Positions 7,999 to 16,837 of a stretch of 64,000 nucleotides of DNA are shown piece after piece. Source of the DNA: Komagataeibacter sp. FNDCR2 (GTDB lineage Bacteria > Pseudomonadota > Alphaproteobacteria > Acetobacterales > Acetobacteraceae); assembly GCF_021295395.1 (NCBI RefSeq), contig NZ_JAIWOU010000001.1, positions 375,001-439,000 on the forward strand, given 5' to 3'. The position numbers and the translations under genes were made by a program. Position 1 is the stretch's first letter. Each line of letters starts with the position of its first letter. Under the pieces are notes generated by a model. The model saw nothing but the letters and a program-made list of their open reading frames with translations. It had not been told where the DNA came from and ran no database searches.

Positions 7999-8856
7999 AT
8001 GGGCGACAGGAATTTTCGTAGCATTCTTACCGGGTCGTTTTCGACGCCCTGCGCCGATAACCCCACGGTCGCGATGATCGAGGCCGCCTACCGGCATGCT
8101 GGGCTGGACGCCCGCTACATCAATTGTGACGTGAAGCCCGAACATCTGGCGCAGGCCGTGGCGGGAGCGGTGGCGATGGAGTGGATCGGTTTCAACTGCT
8201 CCCTGCCGCACAAGGTCGCGGTTATCGAACATCTTGATGAACTGGCGGATTCCGCGCGGATTATCGGCGCGGTGAACTGTGTCGCCATCCGCGATGGCAG
8301 GCTGGTGGGCAACAATACGGATGGCAAGGGATTCCTTGCATCGCTGAAGGGAGTTACGGACCCGGCGGGCAAAAAGGTACTGCTGCTGGGCGCGGGCGGG
8401 GTCGCGCGGGCCATCGCGGTGGAACTGGGGCTTGCCGGCGCCGCGCATCTGACCATCGTGAACCGGGAGGTGGCCAAGGCTGAAAATGTCGCGGCGCTGG
8501 TCCGTGACAACACGCCCTGCGCCGCCACGGCCATGGCGTGGGACGGGCCGGTCAGTGTGCCGGGGGATGTCGATATTCTCATTAACGCGACCTCCATCGG
8601 GCTGGGCGATGCCGAGGCCCTGCCGCCGGTAGAGCTGGAAACGCTGCGCAAGGGCCTGGTAGTGGCCGACGTAATACCCAATCCCCCCATGACGCACCTG
8701 CTGCGCGCGGCAAAGGCGCGGGACTGCACGGTGCTGGACGGGCTGGGCATGCTGGTCAACCAGGGCGTGATCGGGGTCGAACTGTGGCTGGGCCGGACAC
8801 TGGATTCAGGCGTGATGCAGCGCACGTTGCAGGAGATTTTCGAAGTTTCCGCCTGA
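7999..8856 (+). CDS. Shikimate dehydrogenase family (AroE-like) NAD(P) oxidoreductase
   Basis: A 285-residue protein. The ATG at 7999 has AGGAG eight bases upstream, which rules for this start over 7966. AroE landmarks are present: the catalytic lysine K72 in FNCSLPHK, N93 and D108 in GAVNC and NNTDGKGF, the Rossmann loop GAGGVARA at 131-138, and NRE at 156-158 where NADP-using enzymes have NRT/NRR. The N-terminal substrate loop is not the usual P-I-x-H-S-x-S-P but LTGSFSTPCADNPTVAM. Together with its place between a LacI regulator and an MFS sugar porter, this suggests a catabolic enzyme for a shikimate-like or other cyclic polyol substrate rather than the biosynthetic AroE. Reaction not proven. 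Confidence 0.8.
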   Translation: MGDRNFRSILTGSFSTPCADNPTVAMIEAAYRHAGLDARYINCDVKPEHLAQAVAGAVAMEWIGFNCSLPHKVAVIEHLDELADSARIIGAVNCVAIRDGRLVGNNTDGKGFLASLKGVTDPAGKKVLLLGAGGVARAIAVELGLAGAAHLTIVNREVAKAENVAALVRDNTPCAATAMAWDGPVSVPGDVDILINATSIGLGDAEALPPVELETLRKGLVVADVIPNPPMTHLLRAAKARDCTVLDGLGMLVNQGVIGVELWLGRTLDSGVMQRTLQEIFEVSA

Positions 8857-8910
8857 ACCGGGCAGGAGCGCAACGGCGCAAACCAGGGCCGAAAGGAAAG
8901 AGAGGGCCGG

Positions 8911-10419
8911 ATGACAACCGCTTCCACCATCAGCAGTGAACAGGTCTCACCCCGCCACCGGATACGGCAGCGCGCGTTTGCCGTCCTGCCGCAGTTCGCC
9001 CATCTTGATGACCGGCGGGTGGAAGCGCGCCGTTATGTCGGCATCGCCGCCGCCGTTGCGGCGGTGGGCGGCCTCCTGTTCGGATATGATACCGGCATCA
9101 TCGCATCCGCGCTGATTTACGTCACCCAGAGCTTTTCCCTTTCCACCAGCGGGCAGGAATGGGTCGCGGCGGCGCTTAATCTGGGTGCCGTGGCCGGGGC
9201 GGTCATCAGTGGCCCGGTTTCGGACCGTTATGGCCGCCGTCCCGCCATCATGCTCGCTTCGGCCGTGTTCATCCTGGCTTCCTTCGGCTGTGGCCTTGCA
9301 CCCGATGAGACGATCCTCATCATCGCCCGGCTGTTTCTGGGGGTCGCGATCGGGGCGACAACTCAGATCGTGCCGGTTTACGTGGCCGAACTTGCCCCGG
9401 CGGAGCGGCGGGGCAGCCTCGTATCGCTGTTCCAGATGGTGTTTTCGCTCGGGCTGCTCGTGGCCTTTTTTGTCGGTTATGAAATGGCGGGCCCACCTGA
9501 CTGCTGGCGCGCGATGTTCATGCTGGGGGCGGTGCCGGCGGTGCTTCTGGCGGTTGGCATGCTGTTCCTGCCCGAAAGCCCGCGCTGGCTTTTGCACAGG
9601 GAACAGGAGGTGCGGGCCATAGCGATCCTGTACCGCCTGCGCGGGCATCATGACCCGGTGCGCGCGGAACTTGACGCCGTCCTGTCCGTGGAAAAGGACG
9701 ACGGGGACGGCGCGGATACGCGGTGGAGCGTGCTGCGCCAGCCATGGCTCAGGCCCGCGCTGGTCGCGGCGTTGGGCATTGCCGCCCTGTCCCAGCTTTC
9801 GGGGCCGAATGTGATTGTCTATTACGCCCCCATCATCCTGTCACAAACGGGGCTGGGTCATTCCACGGCGCTGCTCACGTCGGTTCTGGTAGGGGTGACA
9901 TCCACGATCACCACGGTCATGGGGATTGCGCTGATCGACCGTGTCGGCCGCCGCCGGATGCTGCTGTGGATGTTGCCGTTCGCCGCCCTGTCGCTGTTCA
10001 TTCTGGGGGCGATCTTCCTGAGTCCCGCCCCGGTCGCGGGGCTGCGCATGGTGCTGATGGTCGCATCGCTTCTGGGCTATATCTTCTTCAATTTCGGGTC
10101 CCTGTCGGTTGCGGTCTGGCTTATCGCATCCGAAGTCTTTCCGCTTCAGGTCCGCAGCAAGGCGATGGGGCTGGCCAGTGCGACCGTCTGGCTGTCCGAT
10201 ACGCTGGTCTCACTCGTTACCCTTTCCCTCGTCAATGCGTTGGGCACGACGGGCACGTTCTGGCTGTTTGGGGTCATCAACGTCATATCCTTCGTATTCG
10301 TCTGGGCCTGTGTGCCTGAAACGGCGGGAACAACGCTGGAAGATATTGAATCCCGCCTGCACGCGGGCACCTTCCTTACGGGTGGCCATGGCCATGCGAG
10401 AGGGAATGCAAAGCCCTGA
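8911..10419 (+). CDS. MFS sugar-porter family transporter
   Basis: A 502-residue protein with twelve predicted membrane helices. Sugar-porter signatures are clear: GGLLFGYDTGIIASAL in helix 1, the SDRYGRRPAIM loop after helix 2, RLFLGVAIGATTQIVPVYVAELAPAERRG, the PESPRWLL motif after helix 6, QLSGPNVIVYYAP in helix 7, DRVGRRRMLL after helix 8 and VPETAGTTLEDIE at the C-terminus. These match XylE/GalP-type proton symporters. GAGGG stands close before the ATG at 8911, and the gene starts 54 bases after the AroE-like gene. It probably imports the substrate that the AroE-like enzyme oxidises. The N-terminus has an extra 40-residue cytoplasmic stretch before helix 1. Confidence 0.9.
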   Translation: MTTASTISSEQVSPRHRIRQRAFAVLPQFAHLDDRRVEARRYVGIAAAVAAVGGLLFGYDTGIIASALIYVTQSFSLSTSGQEWVAAALNLGAVAGAVISGPVSDRYGRRPAIMLASAVFILASFGCGLAPDETILIIARLFLGVAIGATTQIVPVYVAELAPAERRGSLVSLFQMVFSLGLLVAFFVGYEMAGPPDCWRAMFMLGAVPAVLLAVGMLFLPESPRWLLHREQEVRAIAILYRLRGHHDPVRAELDAVLSVEKDDGDGADTRWSVLRQPWLRPALVAALGIAALSQLSGPNVIVYYAPIILSQTGLGHSTALLTSVLVGVTSTITTVMGIALIDRVGRRRMLLWMLPFAALSLFILGAIFLSPAPVAGLRMVLMVASLLGYIFFNFGSLSVAVWLIASEVFPLQVRSKAMGLASATVWLSDTLVSLVTLSLVNALGTTGTFWLFGVINVISFVFVWACVPETAGTTLEDIESRLHAGTFLTGGHGHARGNAKP

Positions 10420-10463
10420 GAAGCTGTTTGAAAAACCAGCCCGGGAAACGGCCTTTACGCCCT

Positions 10464-11933
10464 TCAGGCCCGATGCCCGCTTATTTCCTGCCCCAGCGCG
10501 CATGGCATGCGCACGTACCCAAGGGATGCGACCAGCGCGATACCGCCCGCGATGAAAAAGGTGGCGTGCAGTTCCGCCAGACCCGTAACCTGGCTACGGT
10601 CCAGAATCTGGAAAAACGACAGGCTGAAAGCCGCGCAGGCCACCCCGGCGGCTGATGCCGCCTGTTGCAGGATGGACAGGAGCCCCGATGCGGCACGGCG
10701 TTCATTGCCGGAAATATCGGCAAAGGCCATGGTCGAAAGGCTGGTAAGCTGCATGGAACGCGTGGCCCCCGCGAAGACCAGTATCAGCACCAGCAGCGCC
10801 GTATTCGTATCCGGCGCGGCAAAGCCGCATGCCAGCAGGGAAAGTGTGACCAGCAGCCCGTTGACGAGCAGGACATTGCGAAAGCCGAACCGGCGCAGGA
10901 TGGCGCTGGTAAAGGGCTTGAGCCCCAGATTGCTACAGAAATACACCAAAACCCACCCACCCGCGGCGGCGGGCCGCAGGCCGAAGCCAAGCTGGAACAG
11001 CAGCGGCAGCAGGAACGGCATGGCCGAAAACAGCGTGCGGAACAGGATGCCGGGATACAGCACGACATAGCGCAGGCTGGGGCGGCGCAGCGGGGCCAGT
11101 GACAGGATGGGCGTGGGATGACGCCTGAGATGCCGCACGGCGGCCCATCCCGTCGCAAGGCCGGCAATGATCAGCCCACAGGCGATCTCGCGCGCGGCCC
11201 CCGGTTCCGCCGCGCGCTGAAAACCTGCCAGCAGGGTGGTCAGCGCCACGGCGCACAGGGAAAAGCCGGTAAAGTCCATGGGCGGTGGCGTGGATTTTTC
11301 TTCCCGCGGCACAAAGCGCAGGATCGCGAATGCCCCTGCCAGCCCGATGGGCAGGTTGAGCCAGAAATTCCACCGCCAGTCGAGAGTCTGGGTAATGAAC
11401 CCGCCCAGCACCGGGCCAATAATGGGGGCGAGCAGGCCGGGCCAGACTGTTACGGCCTGCGCGCGCATGAGCGCGGCCTTGGGTGTATGGCGCAGCACGA
11501 CCGACATGCCTACGGGCATCATCATGGCGCCAGCCAGCCCCTGCGCGATCCGGGCCAGCACGAACATGCCCAGCCCGGGCGCCAGTCCGCACCATACGGA
11601 AGCAAGCGTAAAGGCGATAACGGAGACAAGCAGCACCGTGCGTTCCCCGATCCTTTGCGAAAGCCAGCCCGACAGGGGCGAAAGTGCCGCCGAGGCCAGC
11701 ATGTAGGCCGTGATCCCCATGGAAAGATCAATGGTGCTCACGCCAAAGGAGCGCGCCATCTGCGGTAGGGAGGTGTTGATGATTGCGCCATCAAGGTTCT
11801 GCATGAATGATGTCGCGGCCATGATCAGCGCGATCATGGGCGAATAGGTCTGTCGTGCGGCAGGGGCGCTGGGTCGGGAGGGCATTTTACGATCGGCAAA
11901 CCGGAATACGGGAAACGGGGCAGGGGCCTGCAT
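10464..11933 (-). CDS. MFS efflux transporter, DHA2 (EmrB/MdtD-like) family
   Basis: A 489-residue protein with about fourteen helices. The DHA2 motif C-like start MALIMAATSFMQNLDGAIINTSLP (D near helix 1), LSGWLSQRIGERTVLLVS (motif A) and GLLAPIIGPVLGGFITQTLDWRWNFWLNLPIG (motif C, followed by the WRW-F-N-P signature) place it with the EmrB/QacA group, close in layout to MdtD. The substrate cannot be read from sequence. No adjacent membrane-fusion or outer-membrane gene is present, so it may act alone. An internal ATG at 11885 is an alternative start because the first 16 residues are not typical. It is convergent with the sugar-porter gene and is separated from the methyltransferase gene by about 170 bases with no other gene. 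Confidence 0.87.
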   Translation of the reverse strand: MQAPAPFPVFRFADRKMPSRPSAPAARQTYSPMIALIMAATSFMQNLDGAIINTSLPQMARSFGVSTIDLSMGITAYMLASAALSPLSGWLSQRIGERTVLLVSVIAFTLASVWCGLAPGLGMFVLARIAQGLAGAMMMPVGMSVVLRHTPKAALMRAQAVTVWPGLLAPIIGPVLGGFITQTLDWRWNFWLNLPIGLAGAFAILRFVPREEKSTPPPMDFTGFSLCAVALTTLLAGFQRAAEPGAAREIACGLIIAGLATGWAAVRHLRRHPTPILSLAPLRRPSLRYVVLYPGILFRTLFSAMPFLLPLLFQLGFGLRPAAAGGWVLVYFCSNLGLKPFTSAILRRFGFRNVLLVNGLLVTLSLLACGFAAPDTNTALLVLILVFAGATRSMQLTSLSTMAFADISGNERRAASGLLSILQQAASAAGVACAAFSLSFFQILDRSQVTGLAELHATFFIAGGIALVASLGYVRMPCALGQEISGHRA

Positions 11934-12105
11934 AGCGTGCCGGGGCCGTCCCGTCTTGTATGATGCGCTGCCTGTTCCGGGGCAGGCCCGAGGGCGTCCT
12001 TCCGATCATATGACCGTGAAGGGGGATGTTTCAGCCCGGATGGCTTTTTTCATGGTGCGGGACTTCATACCGTCGCATGATCCCCGTGGGGACGGGTGTT
12101 GCGGC

Positions 12106-12756
12106 CTATGCCATGCTGGCGCGCGGTTCCATGATCCATACAATCTCCGATGCCGGGCATACCCCTTTCAGGCCACCGACCAGCTTCGGTTTCTCGATGC
12201 ATGTGAGATGGAACATGTCATCATAATACTGCCTGACTTCGGCGTCATCGACGGAAAAGGGCGGTCCCGGCCTGCAGGACTGATCGTATTCCAGGCAGAC
12301 GAGCAGGGCAGGCGCCGCGTTCGTGATGGACATGAGATGGGATGCATAGGGCCCACGCATGTTTTCAGGCAGGGCGACCAGTGCCGCGCGATCATAAACG
12401 GCATCGACCGACCCCAGTTCGGCCTGGGTCAGGTCCAGGATATTGCCCACGAAGATACACAGGCCATCGGCCTCGTAACATCGCAGCACCCCGACTTCCG
12501 AAATGCGGGGCGTCAGGCCCAGTTCGGCAAAGAGCTGTTCGACGGCAAGTTCGCTCAGTTCGATTCCGGCAACCTCGAATCCCTGCTCCAGCAGCCAGTG
12601 GATATCGAGGCTTTTCCCGCAAAGCGGCAGGAAGATGCGGGCACCTTCGGGCAGGCCAAGCGTGGGCAGGTGGCGGGTAAGCAGGGGATTGGGCTGGTCT
12701 TCGTGGAACCCGATCTCATTGCGCTGCCATTTCTCCCGCCAGAATGTTTCGTTCAT
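12106..12756 (-). CDS. tpm: Thiopurine S-methyltransferase
   Basis: A 216-residue SAM-dependent methyltransferase. It starts MNETFWREKWQRNEIGFHE, the diagnostic N-terminus of bacterial thiopurine methyltransferases, followed by the SAM-binding region with LPLCGKSLDIHWLLEQGFEVAGIELS and the acidic turn DAVYDRAALVALPENMR. The ATG at 12756 is chosen over a GTG at 12771 because GGAG lies nine bases upstream and the family starts there. Bacterial members methylate thiopurines, and also selenium and tellurium species; the physiological substrate here is unknown. It is on the same strand as, and upstream of, the DHA2 efflux gene. Confidence 0.9.
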   Translation of the reverse strand: MNETFWREKWQRNEIGFHEDQPNPLLTRHLPTLGLPEGARIFLPLCGKSLDIHWLLEQGFEVAGIELSELAVEQLFAELGLTPRISEVGVLRCYEADGLCIFVGNILDLTQAELGSVDAVYDRAALVALPENMRGPYASHLMSITNAAPALLVCLEYDQSCRPGPPFSVDDAEVRQYYDDMFHLTCIEKPKLVGGLKGVCPASEIVWIMEPRASMA

Positions 12757-12985
12757 CGCCGTCTGCTCCACTCACTTCGCTCTTGCGTTTATTGTATCAG
12801 TTACCTTGCTGGCCGCAAAACGGTACATGCCCGGCAGGCGCGCGGCCCGGTGGGGTAAAGGGATCCCGCGCCCGGGGGTTCCGGCACGGGCCGATGAAAA
12901 CCGTGCGACCATATGGACAGGGCGCGGGACTGGCGGGGCGGATGTATTGTAGGAATGGCTGACTTTTTTTCTTGCGAGGTGCCCG

Positions 12986-13810
12986 ATGGCCGCCCTGTTT
13001 TCCTTACGTCCAGCCGTGCCATGCATCCTGTCGGCCGGTCTGTTCGCAGGCATGTTCATGCCCCATGTGGCGCGGGCGGGGATGGTCGCCCGCCCGGTCT
13101 CGTGGACTTATGGACATACGCGCTTCGAAAGCGTGCTGGTGTATGATGATGCGGTTGCCGCCAGGCGGCCGGGGCTGCTTATGGTGCCCGCGTGGTTCGG
13201 GGTGAACGCGAACGCCATCCGCAAGGCCGAACAGATCGCCGGGCAGCGCTATGTCATCTTGCTGACGGATATGTACGGGGCGACCGTACGGCCGCGGACC
13301 ACGGAACAGGCCCGCAGTGCGGTCAGCCCGTTGCTGGCGGACCGGGCGCTCATGCGCGGCCGTGTCAATTACGCACTTGGGCAACTCAGGGCGCAGGCGG
13401 CGAGCGCGCCGGTTGACGTGTCGCATCTTGCCGCGATCGGGTTCTGTTTTGGTGGCGCCGCCGTTCTCGATCTGGCGCGCAGTGGGGCGGATGTCGCCGC
13501 CGTGGTCGCCTTTCATGGTAATCTGGGCACCGACGATCCGGCCCTGGCAAGGCACATCCGCGCCCGCGTGCTGGCCATGAACGGCGCCGATGATGAAACC
13601 ACATCCCCCCAGTTCGGCAGTTTTACACAGGAAATGCGCGGCAGCCCGGCCCCCTGGCAGTTCGTTCTCATCGGCCATGCGGTCCACTGCTTTACGGAGA
13701 CGGAAGCCACCGCTCCCTCCGGCCTGTGCCGGTATGATCCACTGGCCGCCGGGCAGTCCTATGCCCTGATGCGACAGTGGTTGGCCGATGCGTTCGCCGC
13801 CGCGCCATAG
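12986..13810 (+). CDS. Exported dienelactone-hydrolase-family protein
   Basis: A 274-residue alpha/beta hydrolase with a signal-peptide-like N-terminus (about residues 1-31, ending HVARA). The dienelactone-hydrolase catalytic pattern is complete: nucleophile C154 in IGFCFGGAA, acid D202 in NGADDE and histidine H234 in GHAVHCFTE. The oxyanion/substrate loop LLMVPAWFGVN is at about residues 62-72. GAGG stands seven bases before the ATG. Classical DLH is cytosolic and acts on chlorocatechol intermediates; an exported member with C rather than S as nucleophile is likely a periplasmic hydrolase of unknown ester or lactone. There is no catechol-pathway gene near it. Confidence 0.83.
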   Translation: MAALFSLRPAVPCILSAGLFAGMFMPHVARAGMVARPVSWTYGHTRFESVLVYDDAVAARRPGLLMVPAWFGVNANAIRKAEQIAGQRYVILLTDMYGATVRPRTTEQARSAVSPLLADRALMRGRVNYALGQLRAQAASAPVDVSHLAAIGFCFGGAAVLDLARSGADVAAVVAFHGNLGTDDPALARHIRARVLAMNGADDETTSPQFGSFTQEMRGSPAPWQFVLIGHAVHCFTETEATAPSGLCRYDPLAAGQSYALMRQWLADAFAAAP

Positions 13811-13840
13811 CGCGGCCGTGCGGGGCGGGGCGCGCGTGCT

Positions 13841-14839
13841 TCAGTCACCCGCAAGGGGAAAATGGCATGCCGCTTCATGCCCCGCCCGGATGGGGCGCAG
13901 GGCAGGCTCTTCCACGCGGCAGCGATTTTGTGCGTACACGCAGCGGGTATGAAAACGGCACCCCGTCTGGTGGGTGACGGGGCTGGGCACATCGCCGCGC
14001 AACGCGCTGGCGCGGTCGGCCCCCACCACGGGGCGGGGAACGGCGGCGGTCAGGGCCGCCGTGTAGGGATGGGCCGGATGATGCAGTACGCTGTCGGTTT
14101 CACCCAGTTCGACAATCACACCCAGATACATGACCGCGACGCGGTTTGAAATCTGGCGCACCACCGCCAGATCATGCGCGACGAACACATAGGTCAGCCC
14201 CAGTTGGTCCCGCAGATCGGCAAAGAGATTGACGATCTGGGCCTGGATGGACACATCCAGGGCGGAAACCGGCTCATCGGCCACCACCAGCCGGGGCGAA
14301 AGCGCCAGCGCGCGTGCAATGTTGATGCGCTGGCGCTGGCCGCCGGAAAATTCATGCGCGTAACGCTCCAGCGCCGTAACGGGCAGGCCAACCAGATCCA
14401 TGAGTTCACGGAGCCGGTCATGGATCCGCGCCGCTGGCCGCCTGCGCCCCGTCGCATCGGGATGAACGTGCAGCGGTTCGGCCAGTATGTCGCCAATGCG
14501 GCGGCGTGGGTTGAGCGATGCGTGTGAGTCCTGAAACACCATCTGCATGCGCGGGCGCAGCGGACGCAACGCGCTTTCGCGCAGGCGGGTTATGTCGCGC
14601 CCTTCAAAGCTGACCTGCCCGGAGGATATATCGGTCAGTCGCAGCATGCAGCGCCCCAGCGTGGATTTGCCACACCCGGATTCCCCCACCAGCCCCAGCA
14701 TTTCACCCGCCATGACGCCAAGCGAGACCCCATCCACCGCCTTCAGCATCTGGCCATGGGGCAGGCGGTAGGTCTTGCGCAGATCCCTTATGCCAAGCAG
14801 CGGCGTGGTGAGGGATGCGCTGGTGGCGTTGTGGCTCAT
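13841..14839 (-). CDS. ABC transporter ATP-binding protein, OppF/DppF type
   Basis: A 332-residue ATPase with Walker A GLVGESGCGKSTLGR, Q-loop region QMVFQDSHASLNPRR, signature HEFSGGQRQRINIARALAL and Walker B LVVADEPVSALD. The C-terminus carries the oligopeptide/dipeptide-transporter extension with HPYTAALTAAVP and a cysteine-containing end (TGCRFHTRCVYAQNRC) that binds an Fe-S cluster in some members. The ATG at 14839 overlaps the stop of the OppD-like gene as ATGA. It is the last gene of a four-gene operon (C, B, D, F order of transcription). Substrate class peptides, nickel or related compounds; not resolvable. Confidence 0.92.
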   Translation of the reverse strand: MSHNATSASLTTPLLGIRDLRKTYRLPHGQMLKAVDGVSLGVMAGEMLGLVGESGCGKSTLGRCMLRLTDISSGQVSFEGRDITRLRESALRPLRPRMQMVFQDSHASLNPRRRIGDILAEPLHVHPDATGRRRPAARIHDRLRELMDLVGLPVTALERYAHEFSGGQRQRINIARALALSPRLVVADEPVSALDVSIQAQIVNLFADLRDQLGLTYVFVAHDLAVVRQISNRVAVMYLGVIVELGETDSVLHHPAHPYTAALTAAVPRPVVGADRASALRGDVPSPVTHQTGCRFHTRCVYAQNRCRVEEPALRPIRAGHEAACHFPLAGD

Positions 14840-15873
14840 GGCTGCCCCTCCCATACGGTGTTGGACAGGCGTGGCGGCAGTGGCGCGCCTTCTGCCGGAA
14901 GGACACTGGCGGCGGCGTGCCCCGACCCGACGGCCACCAGCGGCGGGGGCTGGGGCGTACAGCTTTCATGCGCGTACATGCAGCGCGGCGCGAAGGCACA
15001 GCCAGCGGGGCGCCGGGATGGAACGGGCGGCATGCCGGCAATGGCGGGCAGCCGGTGCGGCCGGGGGCCATACAGGGGCGGAATGGAGTCCAGCAGGGCG
15101 GCGGTGTAGGGGTGGGCGGGGCGGGCGAACAGGGCTGGGGCCGGTCCGGTTTCGGCCACGCGACCGGAATAGAGCACGAGCACATTGTCGCAGCTCCGGG
15201 CCACCACGCCCATATCATGCGTGATCAGTAATACGGAGGATCCATGCGTGCCGCGCAACGCGTCAATGAGTTCGAGAATCTGCGCCTGCACCGTTACGTC
15301 CAGCGCGGTTGTCGGCTCATCGGCGATCAGTAACGTGGGATTGCACGAAAGCGCCATGGCGATCATCGCGCGCTGGCGCAGCCCGCCGGAAAGCTGGTGG
15401 GGATAGCTCCGGGCCGCGCGGGTGGGGTCCGGCACGCCCATTTCCCCCAGCAGTTCCAGCGTGCGGGCCCGCGCCGCACGGCGGGACAGGGGTTCATGGG
15501 CGCGGATCTGCTCATCAATCTGCCAGCCGATGGTATGGACCGGGGTGAAGGCCGTCATCGGATCCTGAAAGATCATGGCCATCTCGCGCCCGCGCAGGCG
15601 GCGAAGCTGCTTTTGTGGCAACCCTACAAGTTCATGCCCCCGAAAGCGCGCGGAACCGCGCACCTGCACGCCGGGGCTGTCGATCAGGCCCATCAACGCC
15701 ATGGCCGTTACCGACTTGCCCGACCCGGATTCCCCCACCAGCCCCAGAATCTCTCCTTCATGCAGGGTAAAGCTCACATGCTCCACAATCGGGATCATGC
15801 GGCCATGGGCGGGAAAGCTTATGCACAGATCCACGACTGTCAGCAGGGCGGGGGGCGATGGGTTACCGGCCAT
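14836..15873 (-). CDS. ABC transporter ATP-binding protein, OppD/DppD type
   Basis: A 345-residue ATPase: Walker A GLVGESGSGKSVTAMALMG, Q-loop MIFQDPMTAFTPVHT, signature HQLSGGLRQRAMIAMALS, Walker B LLIADEPTTALDVTVQ, H-loop LLITHDMGVVA, and the OppD C-terminus HPYTAALLDSIPPL with CAFAPRCMYAHESC. The N-terminal ATG at 15873 is preferred to 15936, which would read deep into the permease gene; at 15873 the overlap is eleven bases. It pairs with the OppF-like protein as the ATPase heterodimer. Confidence 0.92.
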   Translation of the reverse strand: MAGNPSPPALLTVVDLCISFPAHGRMIPIVEHVSFTLHEGEILGLVGESGSGKSVTAMALMGLIDSPGVQVRGSARFRGHELVGLPQKQLRRLRGREMAMIFQDPMTAFTPVHTIGWQIDEQIRAHEPLSRRAARARTLELLGEMGVPDPTRAARSYPHQLSGGLRQRAMIAMALSCNPTLLIADEPTTALDVTVQAQILELIDALRGTHGSSVLLITHDMGVVARSCDNVLVLYSGRVAETGPAPALFARPAHPYTAALLDSIPPLYGPRPHRLPAIAGMPPVPSRRPAGCAFAPRCMYAHESCTPQPPPLVAVGSGHAAASVLPAEGAPLPPRLSNTVWEGQP

Positions 15874-16837
15874 CGCGCACCCGTGGGTCAACCAGCAGGT
15901 AGAGCATGTCCACCACCGCATTGGCGATAACGACAAAAACGGCGGAATACATGACCGTGGCCATGATGACCGGCAGGTCGAGCGTGGTCAGCGCGCGATA
16001 GGTCAGCCGCCCCACGCCGGGCAGGCCGAACACCACTTCCGTCAGGAGCGCGCCACCCCCCACAAGCTGCGCGAAATCCAGACCGAAGAGCGAGATGAAC
16101 GTGATCATGGCGGTACGCAGCCCATGGCGGAGAAATATGCGCGCGGGGGAGAGCCCCTTGGCGCGGGCGGTGCGCATGAAGTCTTCACCCTCCAGCGCGA
16201 CCAGATCGGACCGCAGCACTCTGCTGTACAGGCCGATGAACATGACCGCCAGCACGACCCATGGCAGCACAAGCGACCTGAACCATCCCCACGGATCCTG
16301 CGTGAAGGGCACGTAACCCAGCCCCGGCACCCACGAAAACAGCCATGTATCATGATACCGGCTCTGCGTGACAAGGTTGGTGACCTGACCCAGCCAGAAC
16401 ACGGGTATGGAAATGCCCACCAGCCCCAGTGTCATGAGGATACGGTCCACCCATGTATTTTTCATGGCGGCGGCCAGCGTGCCCATGGCGATGGAAACCG
16501 TAACCCAGATGAAGGCGGCCCCGCACACCAGGCTGGCGGTGACCGGGGCGGCCTGCATTATTTCGGGCACCACCATTTCCCCCCGGTCGGCATAGGATGC
16601 CAGATCGCGGGTAATGAACAGCTTTTTCATCATGGTCATGTACTGAACCGGCAGCGGGCGATCAAACCCGTATTCCCGCCGTACTTTTTCCATGACCTGC
16701 GCGGAGGCATTGCGCCCGGCGATACGGGCGGTGGGGTCCGCGCCCGGTGTCGCGAAAAAGACGAGGAACACCAGGGCCGAAACACCGAACAGCACGAAAA
16801 CCGTCTGTCCCGCGCGGCGTAGCAGCGCCATGGTCAC
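15863..16837 (-). CDS. ABC transporter permease, OppB/DppB type
   Basis: A 324-residue membrane protein. It opens with the DppB pattern LLRRAGQTVFVLFGVSALVFLVFFATPGADP and has six helices. The permease loop (EAA) region is in LVALEGEDFMRTARAKGLSPARIFLRHGLRTAMI, followed by the conserved GGALLTEVVFGLPGVGRL. The GTG at 16837 overlaps the stop of the OppC-like gene as GTGA; an ATG two codons later (16831) is equally possible. Confidence 0.92.
   Translation of the reverse strand: MTMALLRRAGQTVFVLFGVSALVFLVFFATPGADPTARIAGRNASAQVMEKVRREYGFDRPLPVQYMTMMKKLFITRDLASYADRGEMVVPEIMQAAPVTASLVCGAAFIWVTVSIAMGTLAAAMKNTWVDRILMTLGLVGISIPVFWLGQVTNLVTQSRYHDTWLFSWVPGLGYVPFTQDPWGWFRSLVLPWVVLAVMFIGLYSRVLRSDLVALEGEDFMRTARAKGLSPARIFLRHGLRTAMITFISLFGLDFAQLVGGGALLTEVVFGLPGVGRLTYRALTTLDLPVIMATVMYSAVFVVIANAVVDMLYLLVDPRVRDGR

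Noticed and set aside
15575-16822. Long plus-strand open frame opposite the peptide ABC genes
   Set aside because: It mirrors the permease and ATPase genes and has histidine/glutamine-rich low-information sequence; the opposite strand has complete family motifs.
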